Positions 34,353 through 47,407 of a stretch of DNA of 64,000 bases are shown here, piece after piece. Origin of the DNA: Zoroaster sp. YZ-2022 (lineage: Eukaryota; Echinodermata; Asteroidea; Forcipulatida; Zoroasteridae). The notes under the pieces are model-generated. The model saw nothing but the letters and a program-made list of their open reading frames with translations. It made no database searches and was not told the DNA's origin. The stretch covers positions 310,001 to 374,000 of the forward strand of contig CM055822.1 in the NCBI GenBank assembly GCA_029582265.1. Direction: 5' to 3'. Within the stretch, counting starts at the first letter, position 1, and each line of letters begins with the position of its first letter. Made by a program: the position numbers and the translations under genes.

Positions 34353-35347
34353 TTAAGTAAATCCATTAATTGTCCCCACGGTGTGTGTAGTCTTTATTAC
34401 TTGCCTCCATTGGTGAACCGTCTGTATCGGTCACCAAACTCCAGAGCTGACCACCATCACTTGGTATTGACAACTCGAAAGTCTTCACCCATTGGTTGTT
34501 TACGTCACTGGTGGCACGGCCTTGTGTAATCAGACCAGTGATGGATACCGTGGCATTGAAGTCAACTTGTATCCAGGGCTGGGAGTCACCTTTGCCAGCA
34601 CACCAGGCAGCAGCATAACCTGTTTACCCAATAATAAAGACCCTACGTCAAATAAGACGATTGATACTCAGTAAAATATACATATATCACATAGATATAT
34701 GCTCCGTGCTCATAGTCGATTTTACCGTCTTGAAATCTGATTAAAATCTTGAATTGCAAGTTTTATAAGATAATCAGTTTTGAATTTCAAATGATACATC
34801 GCTGGAAAAAATATTCCATTTACACCATACTATAACTACAATAATACTTAATAGTCCGCGAAAATAGCGAACATGTGCCTTCAAAGCTCTTCAAGAGGTC
34901 GTACGGCTATCCAGAACACGACATCACACAGCGAAGCTCGTGATAGGTACGTGATACCAGTCACTACTTTTGGGTTCATTTTTTGGGCAATTATTTGTCA
35001 AATTAATAGCTGTTACTGGAACCGTTACTGCATTTCGTGGAGGGATGCATAAAATGCGACTATCGTAAACGGAGCCTGTACTTTTAATTTAGTTTAAAGG
35101 GACGAGTGCTCCATGCATGTAATTTACCATACGATTGGGGCAGAATGCCTTTTTTGACAGTATAATTCTCCTTTTTTGCTGTGTGCCTCCATTTTATGTC
35201 ACCATGTTGTCACCCCCACTGTTCATTTGAATAGAAATTAATTTATCACGCTGTATTAATAGTTCATTTATTACTTCATAAATCTTCATATTTGTTTCTC
35301 AATTCAATTCAATATTGTAATAATTTCCATACAAATATTTTAGCCAA

Positions 35348-35400
35348 TACAAAATTGTATAATGAGGCACAGGTAAGCAAATTGTTGTATTGGAGTGCCT
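35348..35400. repeat. Single-copy homologue of the 48-bp minisatellite unit
   Basis: CAAAATTGTATAATGAGGCA and the following bases match the unit repeated 27 times at 60187-61482. The same flank (TTAACATAGAACATCATTAC) follows here and after the array. It lies in the corresponding intron of gene A. Confidence 0.85.
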
Positions 35401-36673
35401 TTAACATAGAACATCATTACAACACCAAACATCAAAAGGAATTGACTTTATTACTTAACTGACAGACAAAAAAAGGACAGACAGACAAGAAGGAAAAGTG
35501 ACCAAGTGAATATTGTATTGGAATGCCTGGTGAAACCTACTTGTAGTTAAAGAGAAAGACGATACCAAAGAGAAATGTAATTAAGAAAACTAAATATATG
35601 TCCTGGTCAGTTATTTCGTGAAATACTTCTACAAGGACAAGAGAAATGTACAGATTTAAACCAAAACTGACGAAAAATAAAGATATGCATCCCGATATTG
35701 TACCTGATTGTCAATTGTATTTATAACAACTAATTTAATTATGGTGTAGTATTTTTCTCTCTGACCTGGTAAAATGTTTATGGTATTTTATGGTAACATT
35801 TGTTCATATCTCTAAAATATCTCAAATATATGCTGACCTGATGTCCAACCGTCACAATGTTTACATCCTTTTGGATTAATGTCTTGTTTCTTGAATTTTG
35901 TCACTTTGGTTGTAGTTCCTTATTATTCCTTATGCTATAAAGATTATATTCAACTAGTATATATCAGCTACCGGTACCTTGAGTATTGAGGCGTGCCCTA
36001 ACGGGTGCATGATCTGCTAAGTTATACCAAAATGATGAGACTGTCATGCTGTCATCTGGGATATCACCATTCTCCATACCAAGATGCTTCTCCGTATCAA
36101 CTGAACAAACTGCAATACACATAATATTTGTGTCATTGATTTATACTGGTATACAAAAAGTGCCTAATAGTAAACTGGGAAGCCAGTAACTGAATCATTT
36201 CACTCGGCGATTTTACTATGAGGCACTCAATATTTGATTATAACACAAACATAGGTCTTGATCCATATCATTTAATGTCCAAAAGTGACATGACCTTGTT
36301 ATTTGATTGGTGAACACACATCACGTGCCGTCCAATAGTTTTGCCCTTTGCTCCAAAAGACTGTACAATGGTTGTACAATAGAACACTATTGTACAGGCA
36401 GAGCGTTGCGGGTGCCGTCAGTACGCACACCAATAGATGGGAAGATTAACATCACCCAGTAAAATCTGAACGAACATGTGAAAGTCACTGAAATATTTAT
36501 CAAATGACGAGGATCTATGTGTGAATGATATAAAACAAATTGTGCCTTCGGTAGCATCTGAACATTGAACAGTCCAGATGTTACTTTGTTATATAATAAT
36601 GTTCCTGTTGGAACCGAATGTGTGTATACTATAGTCGTTCACTAGGCCTATGTAATTTATGTCAAATAATATA

Positions 36674-36946
36674 CACTCACTGGCCAAAAGTATTGCAACA
36701 TGAATTTGTACGAGACATTGCCTAGACGGATGGCCGCAATTATCAGGTCACGTGGTTACCCGACAAAGTATTGAAGGACTTTGTTTCCGAGCAAGAACAG
36801 TAAAAAAGAACATTGACTTCAAAACACAGGCACTTTCAAGAAGTCTTAAGTAGTGTAAATAAAATAAAATAAATTATTGTAACACAGTTCTCCAAACTGA
36901 ACTTTGGTGTGAATTTCAATGTTGCAATGATTATGGCCAGTGAGTG
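36674..36946. mobile_element. Tc1/mariner-type MITE, 273 bp
   Basis: Inverted ends CACTCACTGGCCAAAAGTAT and (minus strand) CACTCACTGGCCATAATCAT are flanked by TA dinucleotides. TA target duplication and this terminal sequence style are typical of Tc1/mariner elements. No ORF. Confidence 0.8.
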
Positions 36947-37677
36947 TACCTTTAGTGCAAATGTCAAACTAGGTGATGGATAGCACATGATGTGCTTTCG
37001 ACCCATTCAAATGACAAGGATCTGTGTGATATTATTTTATAAGAATTGTCGAACTGAAGATGTTGTCAAGTTTGTGAAAGCCACGCCTTTATGGAGATGT
37101 TGATCTCTCCTCATTTCAAAATGGAGGATGTGAAGTTTTCATTTGGAATAGCACCATTTCCATACAAAGTGTTCCCGCTACAGCAAACTCTATTGACAAA
37201 ATGATCCTCCATTTTTTGCCTTGTGACGTCAACAGTTAATACAAAAATACGCAAACATTTAGAAATGCATTAGTGTAAGATATAAAATGTCATGATTCTT
37301 CCTTCTCGACCAAAACATCGCCCGTGTGGGGGTATCGATTTTCTGTCGGTTTACACAGGTAAAAAGCAAAGAGAAAAGCGTATAAAAGTATCCACTGATT
37401 GTCAGTGACCAACCCTCTCCGCACTGGATTCGATTGTCGCAATTTATATACAAAGTCAGAAAGGGAGCCAATTTGTGTCTAATGTTGCCCCTACTTTTAA
37501 AAACCAATCGTTACATACCCTCTCGCGGGATGGTTTTAAGACTCTGGCATCTGTTCTGTGTCCCTCGCATGGCTAATGTCATCATGTGATGCTTGGTTTG
37601 AGACTGACCAGGATTCGGCTCCGGTACGGATCCAAAGTAACAAACCTTTAGACCACTCTCGGCAAGACCCAGGTTTA

Positions 37678-38630
37678 CTTGAAAAGAGAGAAAAATCACC
37701 TCAATTATGATCATGATAACTAACTTGCATTTCTGAAAGAGATTGTCGCGCTATGTTGAATAAAGAAAGAGGTAGTTTTTTCAACATAAAGGATCACAGT
37801 TTTACATGAACGTTGATGATGGTATCAAACATCCCTTGAAATATTTTTGTCTGAACTGCTATCAATTTAGTTAAATTAGTAAATCAATTTTTCAACTGTA
37901 TAAATGTTTATCCTCTGGTTCCAATCATTCAACATGAACGATTCTGAATGCATCCTACTTTCACAAATTCTGCGCATTTCAGGTAAATATTTATTTCGTC
38001 ATAATTTGGCATTCTCTTTCGATAAAATCAATCATCAAAATATTTCTTGTTAAAAAACTATACTAAAGGCATGATATTTAATCAAATCGAAATGTTTAGT
38101 TTCCTCGATATAGGTATGGTATAGAATAGGTAATTTACAAATAACAAAATGTTCGAAATTGAATGTTTTAAGCTGATGATGGTATTAATCTTCCCGAGAA
38201 ATAATGTTTTCTGATGTGCTGTTATTTCTAAGAAAATTTAAATAAATTCAAATGTAGGAAAAAATGCTCTAGAGTAAAATTAATAGAATGAATAAAACGT
38301 GGGGGACAGGGTACACGTCCCCTCTACTTTTTAGAGTGGGGACAGTATATCAAATGTCACGCATTTTTCTTTTTAAATAACTTCTTCTTCTTGGCGAGTC
38401 CAGTCATCACAAATTCACAGATAGTCACAAAACAACATCAATATCAATATATACAGTCTCTATATAGAGTTCATCCAGTGTAAGACACATATTTCAGCTT
38501 CATAGTTGTACACTGCTAGGTCAGATTGTTACGAACCCATTTAATTCTTTAATCCGCTGGAGTATGTCTCCCCGCACTGGAATTTTTTGGAATGTTGGAT
38601 TAAGTGGCGACGCGTGGTCAATACCCTATA
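37678..38630. other. Intergenic, no gene seen
   Basis: Upstream side of gene A. A signal-peptide exon for gene A was sought here on the minus strand and could not be identified with confidence. Confidence 0.45.
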
Positions 38631-39532
38631 CAGGCCGACTCAAAAAAAAGGTAATCCACAAATAATGGGTTAATATGACCAGGTTATGAGATTTATGATT
38701 ATAAACATGATTGCATCATGAGGTAGGAGCTATTAGCTTTCCATTGATACCATCCTTGCATTCATGCGATCACACATCACTGAGCACCATTGTCTTGAAA
38801 ATGGAACATCAAATTCCAAAATGTGCAGGTTGGTGAATAATGGGCCCAATGGGCAAACATCCAGAGGAATTGGGCTCATATCCAAACAGAGACAAGATAC
38901 GTAGGTTACAGGACACACATTTAAATGATTGAAAGAAAACATATCTTATTCATGATAATGATTTTTATTTGATAAGATCATTAACCCTTTAGGCACCAAC
39001 ACCTTCCACATGTCCACCTCCTCTCTCCACACAAAGTCCACAGCGACGATGCATGTCTTGCACAGCTCTTCTTCTCACCATAGCTGGGTCATTGCGCAGA
39101 ATGTTGACTTCGTGGGTGATACGATCCTGTAACTCATCAATATCTCGAGGACATGTGGAAGGTGTTGGTGCCTAAAGGGTTAATGATCTTATCAAATAAA
39201 ATCATTATCATGAATAAGATATGTTTTCTTTCAATTATTTAAATGTGTGTCCTGTAACCTACGTATCTTGTCTCTGTTTGGATATGAGCCCAATTCCTCT
39301 GGATGTTTGCCCATTGGGCCCATTATTCACCAACCTGCACATTTTGGAATTTGATGTTCCATTTTCAAGACAATGGTGCTCAGTGATGTGTGATCGCATG
39401 AATGCAAGGATGGTATCAATGGAAAGCTAATAGCTCCTACCTCATGATGCAATCATGTTTATAATCATAAATCTCATAACCTGGTCATATTAACCTATTA
39501 TTTGTGGATTACCTTTTTTTTGAGTCGCCCTG
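38631..39532. mobile_element. Fold-back Tc1/mariner-like element with arms of about 365 bp
   Basis: TA-flanked element with ends CAGGCCGACTCAAAAAAAAG and its inverted partner at 39506-39532. The arms 38631-38995 and 39170-39532 are nearly perfect inverted repeats, which is why the same 69-codon ORF appears in opposite orientation at 38733-38942 and 39221-39430. The central 170 bp, read on the minus strand, encodes RRRAVQDMHRRCGLC and GGGHVE, the C-terminal signature of a Tc1/mariner-superfamily transposase. The loop is thus a leftover of the parent gene. Confidence 0.85.
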
Positions 39533-42500
39533 TATAAGGCCTGACCGGCTATTATTCGGTCTCGGTCAGTGCCCATGTACACACGTTATTGTGGCTCTTT
39601 ACAACAGCGCACCTTTGGGCCAGCATCTCGTCGTCCACCTCATCGCTGGATCGTCGTCCACCTACCTGCTTCTCATCGCTGGATCGTGGCCGAGGCTGAC
39701 GGACTCTTGGATTTTCGTGGCCATTGTGCTGAATTCCTGGGGTTCAACACCTACCTGTGCCTTGGCTGATCCGGTGCAGTGTGGAGATGCTTGGCCCGAC
39801 GGTCGCGCTGTATTTCTTATGGGCATTGGCTGGGCGTGGGCCTTTCCTGCAGGTTCCTTATATTTTCAAGGTACATGTATTCGGCCGAATATGATTTATA
39901 AGTTGCCTTATGATTTGCCTGTAACCTTATTATTTTGCAGGCTTGTTGATTAATGTTGTTGTATGTTATTGTTTGCCTCACGATCTATGTAATTAATTTG
40001 CATTCCTGTATTATGCTTTGTTATTTTGCATGCTTAAGTTTAAGTTGCTATTTAACTGAAAACACTTTCCTCATTTGCTTTTCCGTTGATTGAATTCAGA
40101 TGATTAATTAAATTTTGCTGAATTATATTTGATTTGCGTGAATTTTGGCTTTGCTTTAAAATTGTCATAATTCCCTTTTAATTACTTTCTGCCGTGCGCC
40201 CGCCGTACGTAACAAGATACTGTGCATGGTAATTCAAGCAGAGGACATCGCATCAGGTGGGCCATAGTTTGAGGCTCTGCGCAATCGCACAATATGGCAC
40301 TCTCTGGTATTTGGCCCCATTGATACCTAGTGTCTCTGCATCTGCCAGCTCCTGATCTGAGACGATTGAGGCATTTCCATTGCCAGCTGGTAGGTCCTCA
40401 GATATAGTAAGTTCCATTCTAGTATCGAGTGGGTGCCTCTCAAGTCTTTCCGCCCACATGGTAGTTTTTAAATAACTAAAAATGCTAATATCCTATCCTG
40501 GCTACTGAGGCTACTGTTTTTCTTGCAACACCAAAAGTATTCATAAAGTGCTCAGAATTCACCACAGAGTATCTAGAGTCTAACAACTTGTGTGACCCTG
40601 AATGCTGTAAGGCGCGCGCTCAGACTAGACAGAGCCGAATCGATACCATCTTGGACAGACCGCGTTGGGACACTGAAACAAAGTACCCCAAGTTCCTGAT
40701 GTCCATAGGCGTTGTTGGATTTTTATTTGAGGCCAATTAAGAGACATGAATTGCCTACTTTTGAGAGTGGGGAATATCACTAATTGTCATGTTTTCCACA
40801 GCTGCCCCCAAACATTCGGTTGGGTTAGGAAATTAAAAGTGGGGGCCTATTCACGTCTGCATCATTAGCCAGAATACTTCACAAACTTGGTCCTGAAAAT
40901 GCTCATATTACATCAGAAAGCGCCTAAAATCGCCCTTAAGCCTCAGACACCTGCCGTGAATATAGCCCCATCCAGCATTTGGCCCCCAGAAATGGTTGGT
41001 TGTAGATCTGGTGGCAAATGGGTGGATGAATTACAAGCACAGCGCACGTTCAGTTCGAGCTGGAATTATTAAGTTTTATTTTATTATTATTTTTTTTTTT
41101 TTTACATTTTACTGCAGGCATTGTTTGTTTACAAACTCGCGATTGTAAATATATTTACCCCACCAAAATAGAATAAATGCATGTTGTCTCTGGTTTCGAA
41201 TTGAATTTTATTCTACGTATACTGCATCTCCGTGCACATTTAATGGTTGAGCGGGTTTTAACACTACATGTAAATTAATTACTGGACCGTAACAATTCTG
41301 CCCTCCCCCTTTATTATCAGTCAGTAGTCGAACAAAACAATAGATAATCACTAAAAATTTACAGGACAGTACACTAATTAAATAGTTCAAATTCATATAA
41401 AGCACAAGTTGTCTCTGCACACCCAGTCATTCATAATCGGCCATTTTACTAGTGACATTCCAGTCACCTTGTTTTTAGTCCAACAAACTTGTCTATTTCA
41501 CTAATAACCCAAATCAGGCACATAATTTGTCAGTAAAATGCTACCTCAAAAACCATGTAAATATTCTGCCTTACAATTTCTAAAGATCTTAAAGTTAGTG
41601 AACAGATCTCTGCACACCTTGCTTAATTGCTAAACCAGTATCCAGAGTTAGTAATCAAGTTCAATAATGACGCTCAATTAAAAGAACCTACGAACACATA
41701 CTTGTACAAAGTAGTCAGTTCAATTACAAAATTCCTCGTGTAATTTCTCTTATCAACCTTAAAAATGGTCAATTAACCAGTTTTAACTTTTCTTCTTCTT
41801 ACACAAACTTTAGTTTTAACTCTAATCAAATGGTCGACTTACAAAGTCAGTTTGTACCAGCCTTCCCAGTAAATTGGTACTGTTTTTTTAGTAAGCGATA
41901 TTCTGGCTGTTTTTTCTACAACATCGATTTTGTTGTTTAGAAGATTAATAAATCATTTTCTATTTATTTCCAAAAGAGTACAAATTGGAATTAATAAAAT
42001 TACATTTTATAAACTTCCTGGATGCAAAATTCCCCCCTGGGTCCTTGCTGAGCGGACACCAATCGAGCAGGACCATGATGTGAACTAATTTTTACTGCAT
42101 CATTAATTTCTAATTATTTTAATGAGGCATTATCTACATGCATTGTTATTTTATTGCCTATTAAGGACAACCGCCGACAAATGCACTTGACTGTTCTCAG
42201 TAATAACTGCAATTGATCATGTATGGCATTGTTATTAACAAATTTCTTGCTACGCGCCTGAGTGACAGAAGGGTGGATGAAAAAAGTGCACAGCCAAAAT
42301 TAACAAGATCCCATCCTGCATAAAATAATAAATGCACAAAGCGAATCTTCATGGACACGGGCAATTACAAAACATAATTAATCAAAAACAACATTGGTGC
42401 CGGCGATTGATAGAGTAATAATTTTCTCTTCTAAACAAATAATGGATCCGAGTATAATTTAGACTGCAATTATAAAATACGGGTTTTCACAAATATGTAC

Positions 42501-42635
42501 TATGAAATAACCTTAATACTTTCATTTATCAAAAAAAATAAACATAACACCTACAGTATTATTAATTGTCGTCTGTTATTTTGACATGGCAATCCAGAAA
42601 AATATAACATTTGAGGCTTTGCATGGTGGAATATC
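39533..42635. other. Intergenic, no gene supported
   Basis: Two open frames (39504-39953 plus strand; 40253-40459 minus strand) lack recognisable motifs, splice context or repeats and are not called. The rest is AT-rich. Confidence 0.5.
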
Positions 42636-42950
42636 GATATCGTTTCGGTTTGCGGTAACACCATGTGTTTATCTCAACTAACGCGAAGCTGAGGTACAGG
42701 TTCTGAAAAGAACCTTATCGCACAACTCGCATCTCAACCTTTGTTTAGTGAGAAAGGTTCAAGGGAGAACCAATGTTTCTCACTTAGCGACAGTAGAGAA
42801 AAACGAGTTGCCCGACATTGGTTCTCCCTTGAACCTTTCTCACTTAACGAAGGTTGAGAGTTGTGCGATAAGGTTCTTTTCAGGATCTGTACCTCAGCTT
42901 CGCGATAGTTGAGATAAACACATGGTGTTATCGCAAACGGAAACGAAATC
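42636..42950. repeat. 315-bp near-perfect palindrome (fold-back element)
   Basis: Arms of about 140 bp surround a loop of about 40 bp near 42775-42815. ACCATGTGTTTATCTCAACT on the left pairs with AGTTGAGATAAACACATGGT on the right. GAAAGGTTCAAGGGAGAACC pairs with GGTTCTCCCTTGAACCTTTC next to the loop. No ORF and no obvious target duplication. Confidence 0.9.
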
Positions 42951-43357
42951 AGAAAAATATCAACAAAGGAAGCATTACTTATTAGTTTGTTGAGGAAATC
43001 CTTCGAACCTGTGAAATATTAACAATAGTCCTGAATTAAATACAAGGCTATGACCAAGATAACCATGCGGAACAGATACAACCGCGTTGAACATCATCAG
43101 TGGTCAAAGCCGTACGTAATGGGTACATCAGATACAACCCGCAGAGCAGTTGTATCAGTATTTTATGTGATTAGGCCTATATATTTTTTAATCATGTTAA
43201 GCGAAAACAAGTTTGGCACTAACGAAGGATTCTTTTAAAGTGGAAAGGTGTATCTTTCAAACCATACGTATATTATCTATGCTTGTTACTCATTCTACGT
43301 CTGGCATTCCGTTAAATTTTGTTTGCATTTTTTTTTGAGACACACTGTATATATATA

Positions 43358-44867
43358 CTCTCCAACAAAAGAAACTGCACCACTAAAATGTTTGTGAGTT
43401 TGCATCTATGATTTAAACATTGACCAAATGAAGTTTTTATGAAAGTCCAAGACTGAATTCACATGATGGGATAAAAAGAAGTGACTGAATATGCACGATA
43501 ATGTCCTGTGGGTGGGGCCGGAATCACGGATTCAAATTTGAGAGTCACAATGTCAGTATCGAGTGTGCCCCCTTCAGCATTAATGACGGCTGTGCATCTC
43601 CTCTTCATTGAAGCAACGACATTGGCGTGAAAGTTTTGTGGGATATCGTTCCATATGTTGACAAGGTCTCTAGCCAATTCCTGCAGGTTTGACGGTTGCT
43701 GAGGCAGTCGACGTAGGCGCCGTTCCATCTCATCCCAATCATGCTCGATGGGATTCAAATCCGGTGAGTTTGCAGGCCAAGGCAGTAACCTGATGTCATT
43801 TTCGTTCATAAACTGTCGAACAACACTTGCGGTATGTGGACGAGCGTTATCCTGTTCAAACGTAAAGCCTGGACCGTGTTGACGCAGGAACGGTACCACA
43901 ACTGGCTCCATGATCTCATCACGATACCTCTCCCCCGTAAGATTGCCTTTCACGTTGATCACATTGGTGGGATGTTGTGCCATAATGCCACCCCAAATCA
44001 TGACAGATCCACCGCCATAACGATCACACTCTACGACGCAGCACTGTGCATAACGTTCACCCCTGCGTCGATAAACGCGTATACGGCCGTCACTGCGTGA
44101 TAACTGGAACCGTGATTCATCGGTAAACATAACGTTTCTCCACCAGCGTTATGGATGTCGTACGTGTGTCCTGCACCACCCCAGACGTGCTTGGCGGTGA
44201 CGTACCGTCAAAATGGGATGTATAGCAGGTCTACATGGTCGTAGCCTTATTTCACGTAATCGCCTACGAACCGTTATGGGGTGAATTGTCCTGTTAGGGA
44301 TCCTCTGTGCAGTATCAGCAGCAGTTTGACGGCGGTTCCTCAGGTGCGTCACTTGAATCCAGCGGTCTTGACGTTGTGTTGTGACGCGCGGGCGACCAGT
44401 CCGTGGGTGGTCAACAGCATCATTTCTTTCTCGATATCGTCTCACTAGAGCCGAAATGGTGTTACGATGGCAGTTGAAGCGTTCTGCAACGTCATAGTGG
44501 CTCACGCCAGCTTCCATCATTCCAAGGGCCAGATGACGCTCATGAAGTGACAAACGCGGCATGGCGTTGTGCTTTCTGTGCTCAATGAAGGCAAGTTTTC
44601 GTTTGACTTTTTGGTAGGCCTTACACACAACTTTAAACAAAACTTAAACGTAACCGAATTCCGATTACGTAATAGCCTGCATCATGCCATTTGTGAAATT
44701 TCCACATGCCTACTTCCCACCCTTACATTACGTAATATTCACGTTATGGGTGAGGTGTCTTATTCCTAACATGTCAGAGGCTCATTCCTGTGAATTTGAT
44801 GTGTTTGTGATTCCTAGTCACAAAATTATGGCATTTTTTGGTATGCACAGTTTCTTTTGTTGGAGAG
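43358..44867 (-). mobile_element. Complete Tc1-like transposon, 1.5 kb
   Basis: Inverted ends CTCTCCAACAAAAGAAACTG on both sides, each next to a TA. The single gene on the minus strand is a DD34E transposase. The element looks young: both ends and almost the whole gene are intact. Confidence 0.9.
43459..44562 (-). pseudogene. Tc1-like DD34E transposase with one in-frame stop
   Basis: It would cut and paste the transposon. The start ATG at 44562 (MPRLSLHERHLALG) is followed by a paired helix-turn-helix region with HRNTISALVRRYRER and the linker GRPRVTT. The catalytic triad is visible as MFTDESRF, QDNARPHTA and SPDLNPIEHDWD, with 34 residues between second Asp and Glu. One TAA codon at 44149-44151 (after RTHVRHP) interrupts an otherwise open 367-codon frame. 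An upstream in-frame ATG at 44640 exists but lies outside the conserved start. Confidence 0.9.
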
Positions 44868-46818
44868 TATAGCAGCAATCCTTGTAAATGTTTGCAATAA
44901 GTACCAATAAATTCTACTAAACTCCTACTTGTTAGCGTTATTGTATAACCACTTCCATTCCGAATTCAGTCTTTCCATCGCTATGCAGAGACCTTTAAAT
45001 ACCAACATCTCGGTCAGAAAATGTCAGTCATGTCATTATTAACTGACACATTATGTTGGTTATTGCATGCAGCGGGCGTGGACCTACACAACGCCGTCGT
45101 AATGGAAACCATACTTGCACATTGGGCTCGCTTTCACTGCATCATTGCATTTCATTGGCTGTTAATGAATCCACAATTAAAAGTGGATCATGAAGCGTAC
45201 CCGACGCTGCAAAGGCAATGGCGAGAAAAATTTATTTTACAAGCACTAGGGTAATCGAAGTTTGGATATTGTAATTTAATCATATTTAGCGAGTTTTCTA
45301 TTTTAAAGGAATTTTCGGCAATTTGTATTTTAATCCAAAAATTGCTCCAAACAAAATTGTATTATATTTTTTAAAAAAATCAAACCAGTTTAACAGTAAT
45401 TTAATACCTAAATAAATAAATGACAAGGCCCTGAACCTTACATGCGTCATGCAGCGGCGTAGCCAGGACTTTTTCAGTGGGGGTCACAGGGGGCATTGCT
45501 TTTCAGTGGGGGGGCCAGGGGTATGGGTTTTTTCCCTTTTGTTTTCTTTTCTGTTTTGGGGGCACTATGAGGGGGCACTGGAAAATTGTGTGGAGCACGT
45601 GCCCCCCACCCCCCCCCCAGGCCTCCCGTGGCTACGCCGCTGGTCATGAACTAAATCAAGAACAACTGTGCCATGTTTCTAAAAACTATTTTTGGGGAAC
45701 ACCCATTTTGGCATTTTGAAAATGGCGGGAAAATGCATAATTTTGCCTAAGTAAACATTCCACAGTTACATGTTTTGCCGTTTTACTTATGTTTTGAGGG
45801 TCCGTGATTATAAATACAGCTTTGAAAACAGTGAAGAAATATAATTAGAAGAAATATAATTAAATCAATTAAATATAATTAGGTACATTAAACTAAGCCA
45901 TGCCCACTAAGTATCTATATACCACGCCCCTGACGGTTTTAATGTGCATAATTGCATCAATACTTTATTGTATCTCTTAAACACTGCTTCTTATCACCTT
46001 GAAACTTTTTTTAATAAATCGCCCGGAAGATCACGCACGCGATCGCCTTTACCAGTCCGTTCCAAGGACGCTTCTTGTGAATTATCCATAAACCTCCAGA
46101 ACAATTAATAATTTATGGATGCAAATTTCTTTATACCAATCACCGTAAGCAAAATGTTGCGTTGATCTATAATTACATAAGTGATACCATAACAAAATTG
46201 TTACCTAATGCATTATGAATATCTTAACATTTCTCTACCAAATCGGTAGAAAAGTATAAAGAAAAACATAAGACCACAGAACGGACTGGTGAAGGCCCTC
46301 GGGGCGTCTGTTACTCATGTGCGTGGTCTTTTCTCGTGTCTTGTGTTCAGGGTTGCCGCGTGAGCCTTGACTAAAAGCTACCGAACTGCTGGTATAATGA
46401 CTCCCCCCCCCCCCCCAATCTGTAAAAGTTTATGGCGGCACAGAAAATTCTCAATATCAACAAATTAATGAGTCTTCGTTCGCTTTTTCAACAAGGAATA
46501 TGTCCATTTTGAGGATCCGTATTTATTTCAAAAATCAATGAAAATGCAAAACATTCATATATTTTGGTTTCTATAGACAACAGCTGCTCGTTGACAGCAT
46601 AAAACAATAAAATATCAGATTTGAAAAAAATGGAAAGAAATGTACGTCCCTTAATATTTCTATCTAGTAAAATCACTGGTTAAACAACTTTTTTCACTTC
46701 CACAAGCACTAACTTTCCAGTAAATTAAATCATATAATTTCACTATGATGTTTATTTTTGTAACAAGCATGACCTAGATAAGTTTATACAACCAGTAATG
46801 CGCCATAGTTTTGTAAGT
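44868..46818. other. Intergenic around the short MITE, possible fold-back at 46.0-46.3 kb
   Basis: Apart from the MITE, ACCAGTCCGTTC near 46051 and GAACGGACTGGT near 46280 are inverted copies within weakly similar arms. They may mark another decayed element. No exon seen. Confidence 0.4.
45452..45642. mobile_element. Short MITE with CAGCGGCGTAGCCA ends
   Basis: Inverted ends CAGCGGCGTAGCCAGG and CGTGGCTACGCCGCTG span 191 bp and are flanked by the direct repeat GTCATG. The inside is G-rich on one side and C-rich on the other. No gene. Confidence 0.75.
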
Positions 46819-47407
46819 TTTCAGAGAAATTCTAAGCCAAAGGTAAGTGCGTCATTTCACGAGTGCGGCGAATTACGTACACGGACGATATCAATACTAA
46901 CGTTTACGTCACTTTTCACTGATTACAGTCCATGTGAACTTTTTGTATTTCTAAAAAAGAAGCAAGTTAATCATCAAAATATCCCATGAGATTTACGCCT
47001 GGATTTGGTATGAATATTCATGAGGTGACGTTTTCAGCAAGTATCAGAAATGAAGGAGTCACGTGCATGTCGCATCGTACCAGGAGAATGTAAATTTCCA
47101 ATAGTTCCCATCCACCCTTAGCAACGCTGGAAAAGTCGGACACTCACCCGTACACAAAAGCAAAGCGCATGACCGGCGTGACCGTATTGGTTAATCCGTG
47201 GCGTTTGATCAAAAGGCTGGATTGGTCTATAGCATCTTCCAAGTCAAACATAAACTTCTTTCTCAGATAATAGAGAGCTGACCAAGTAATATGTTTTGGT
47301 CAGAAATGCACATAATAATCTTCTACACATTTATCACTTGTAGCATGGGCTACATGTGATCATGAATTACATTTTTGTGACTTCTTATTAAGTTGTATGG
47401 TTGTATT

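Larger units (their letters stand above)
33371..37677 (-). pseudogene. Discoidin-domain gene A, last exon truncated by the Polinton
   Basis: Exons on the minus strand: 37519-37677 (module), 35978-36100 and 34405-34619 (F5/8C domain parts 1 and 2), and a stub of the last exon ending at 33388. The domain reads VDTEKHLGMENGDIPDDSM, then AAWCAGKGDSQPWIQVDF, GLITQGRATSD and WVKTFELSIPSDG, the classic F5/8 type C order. The module (KVCYFGSVPEPNPG...) differs strongly from those of B and D. Exon 2-3 introns are phase 1 and the exon 3-4 intron uses a GC donor. The last exon keeps only FIGNTD before running into the Polinton. A start could be an ATG at 37714-37712 (MIIIEVIFLSFQVNLGLAES, signal-like) or an undetected upstream exon. 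Confidence 0.75.

Noticed and set aside
38733..39430. Two identical 69-codon ORFs on opposite strands.
   Set aside because: They are the same sequence in the two arms of a fold-back element. No protein motif.
39504..39953. 149-codon plus-strand ORF.
   Set aside because: Starts inside the end of the fold-back transposon, Cys/Trp-rich without motif, no splice signals, no paralog.
40253..40459. 68-codon minus-strand ORF, acidic (MELTISEDLPAGNGN).
   Set aside because: Reads like a possible exon, but no clear family, splice partners or repeat support were found.
45449..45719. Two overlapping G-rich plus-strand ORFs.
   Set aside because: They lie in the 191-bp MITE and translate its G and C tracts.
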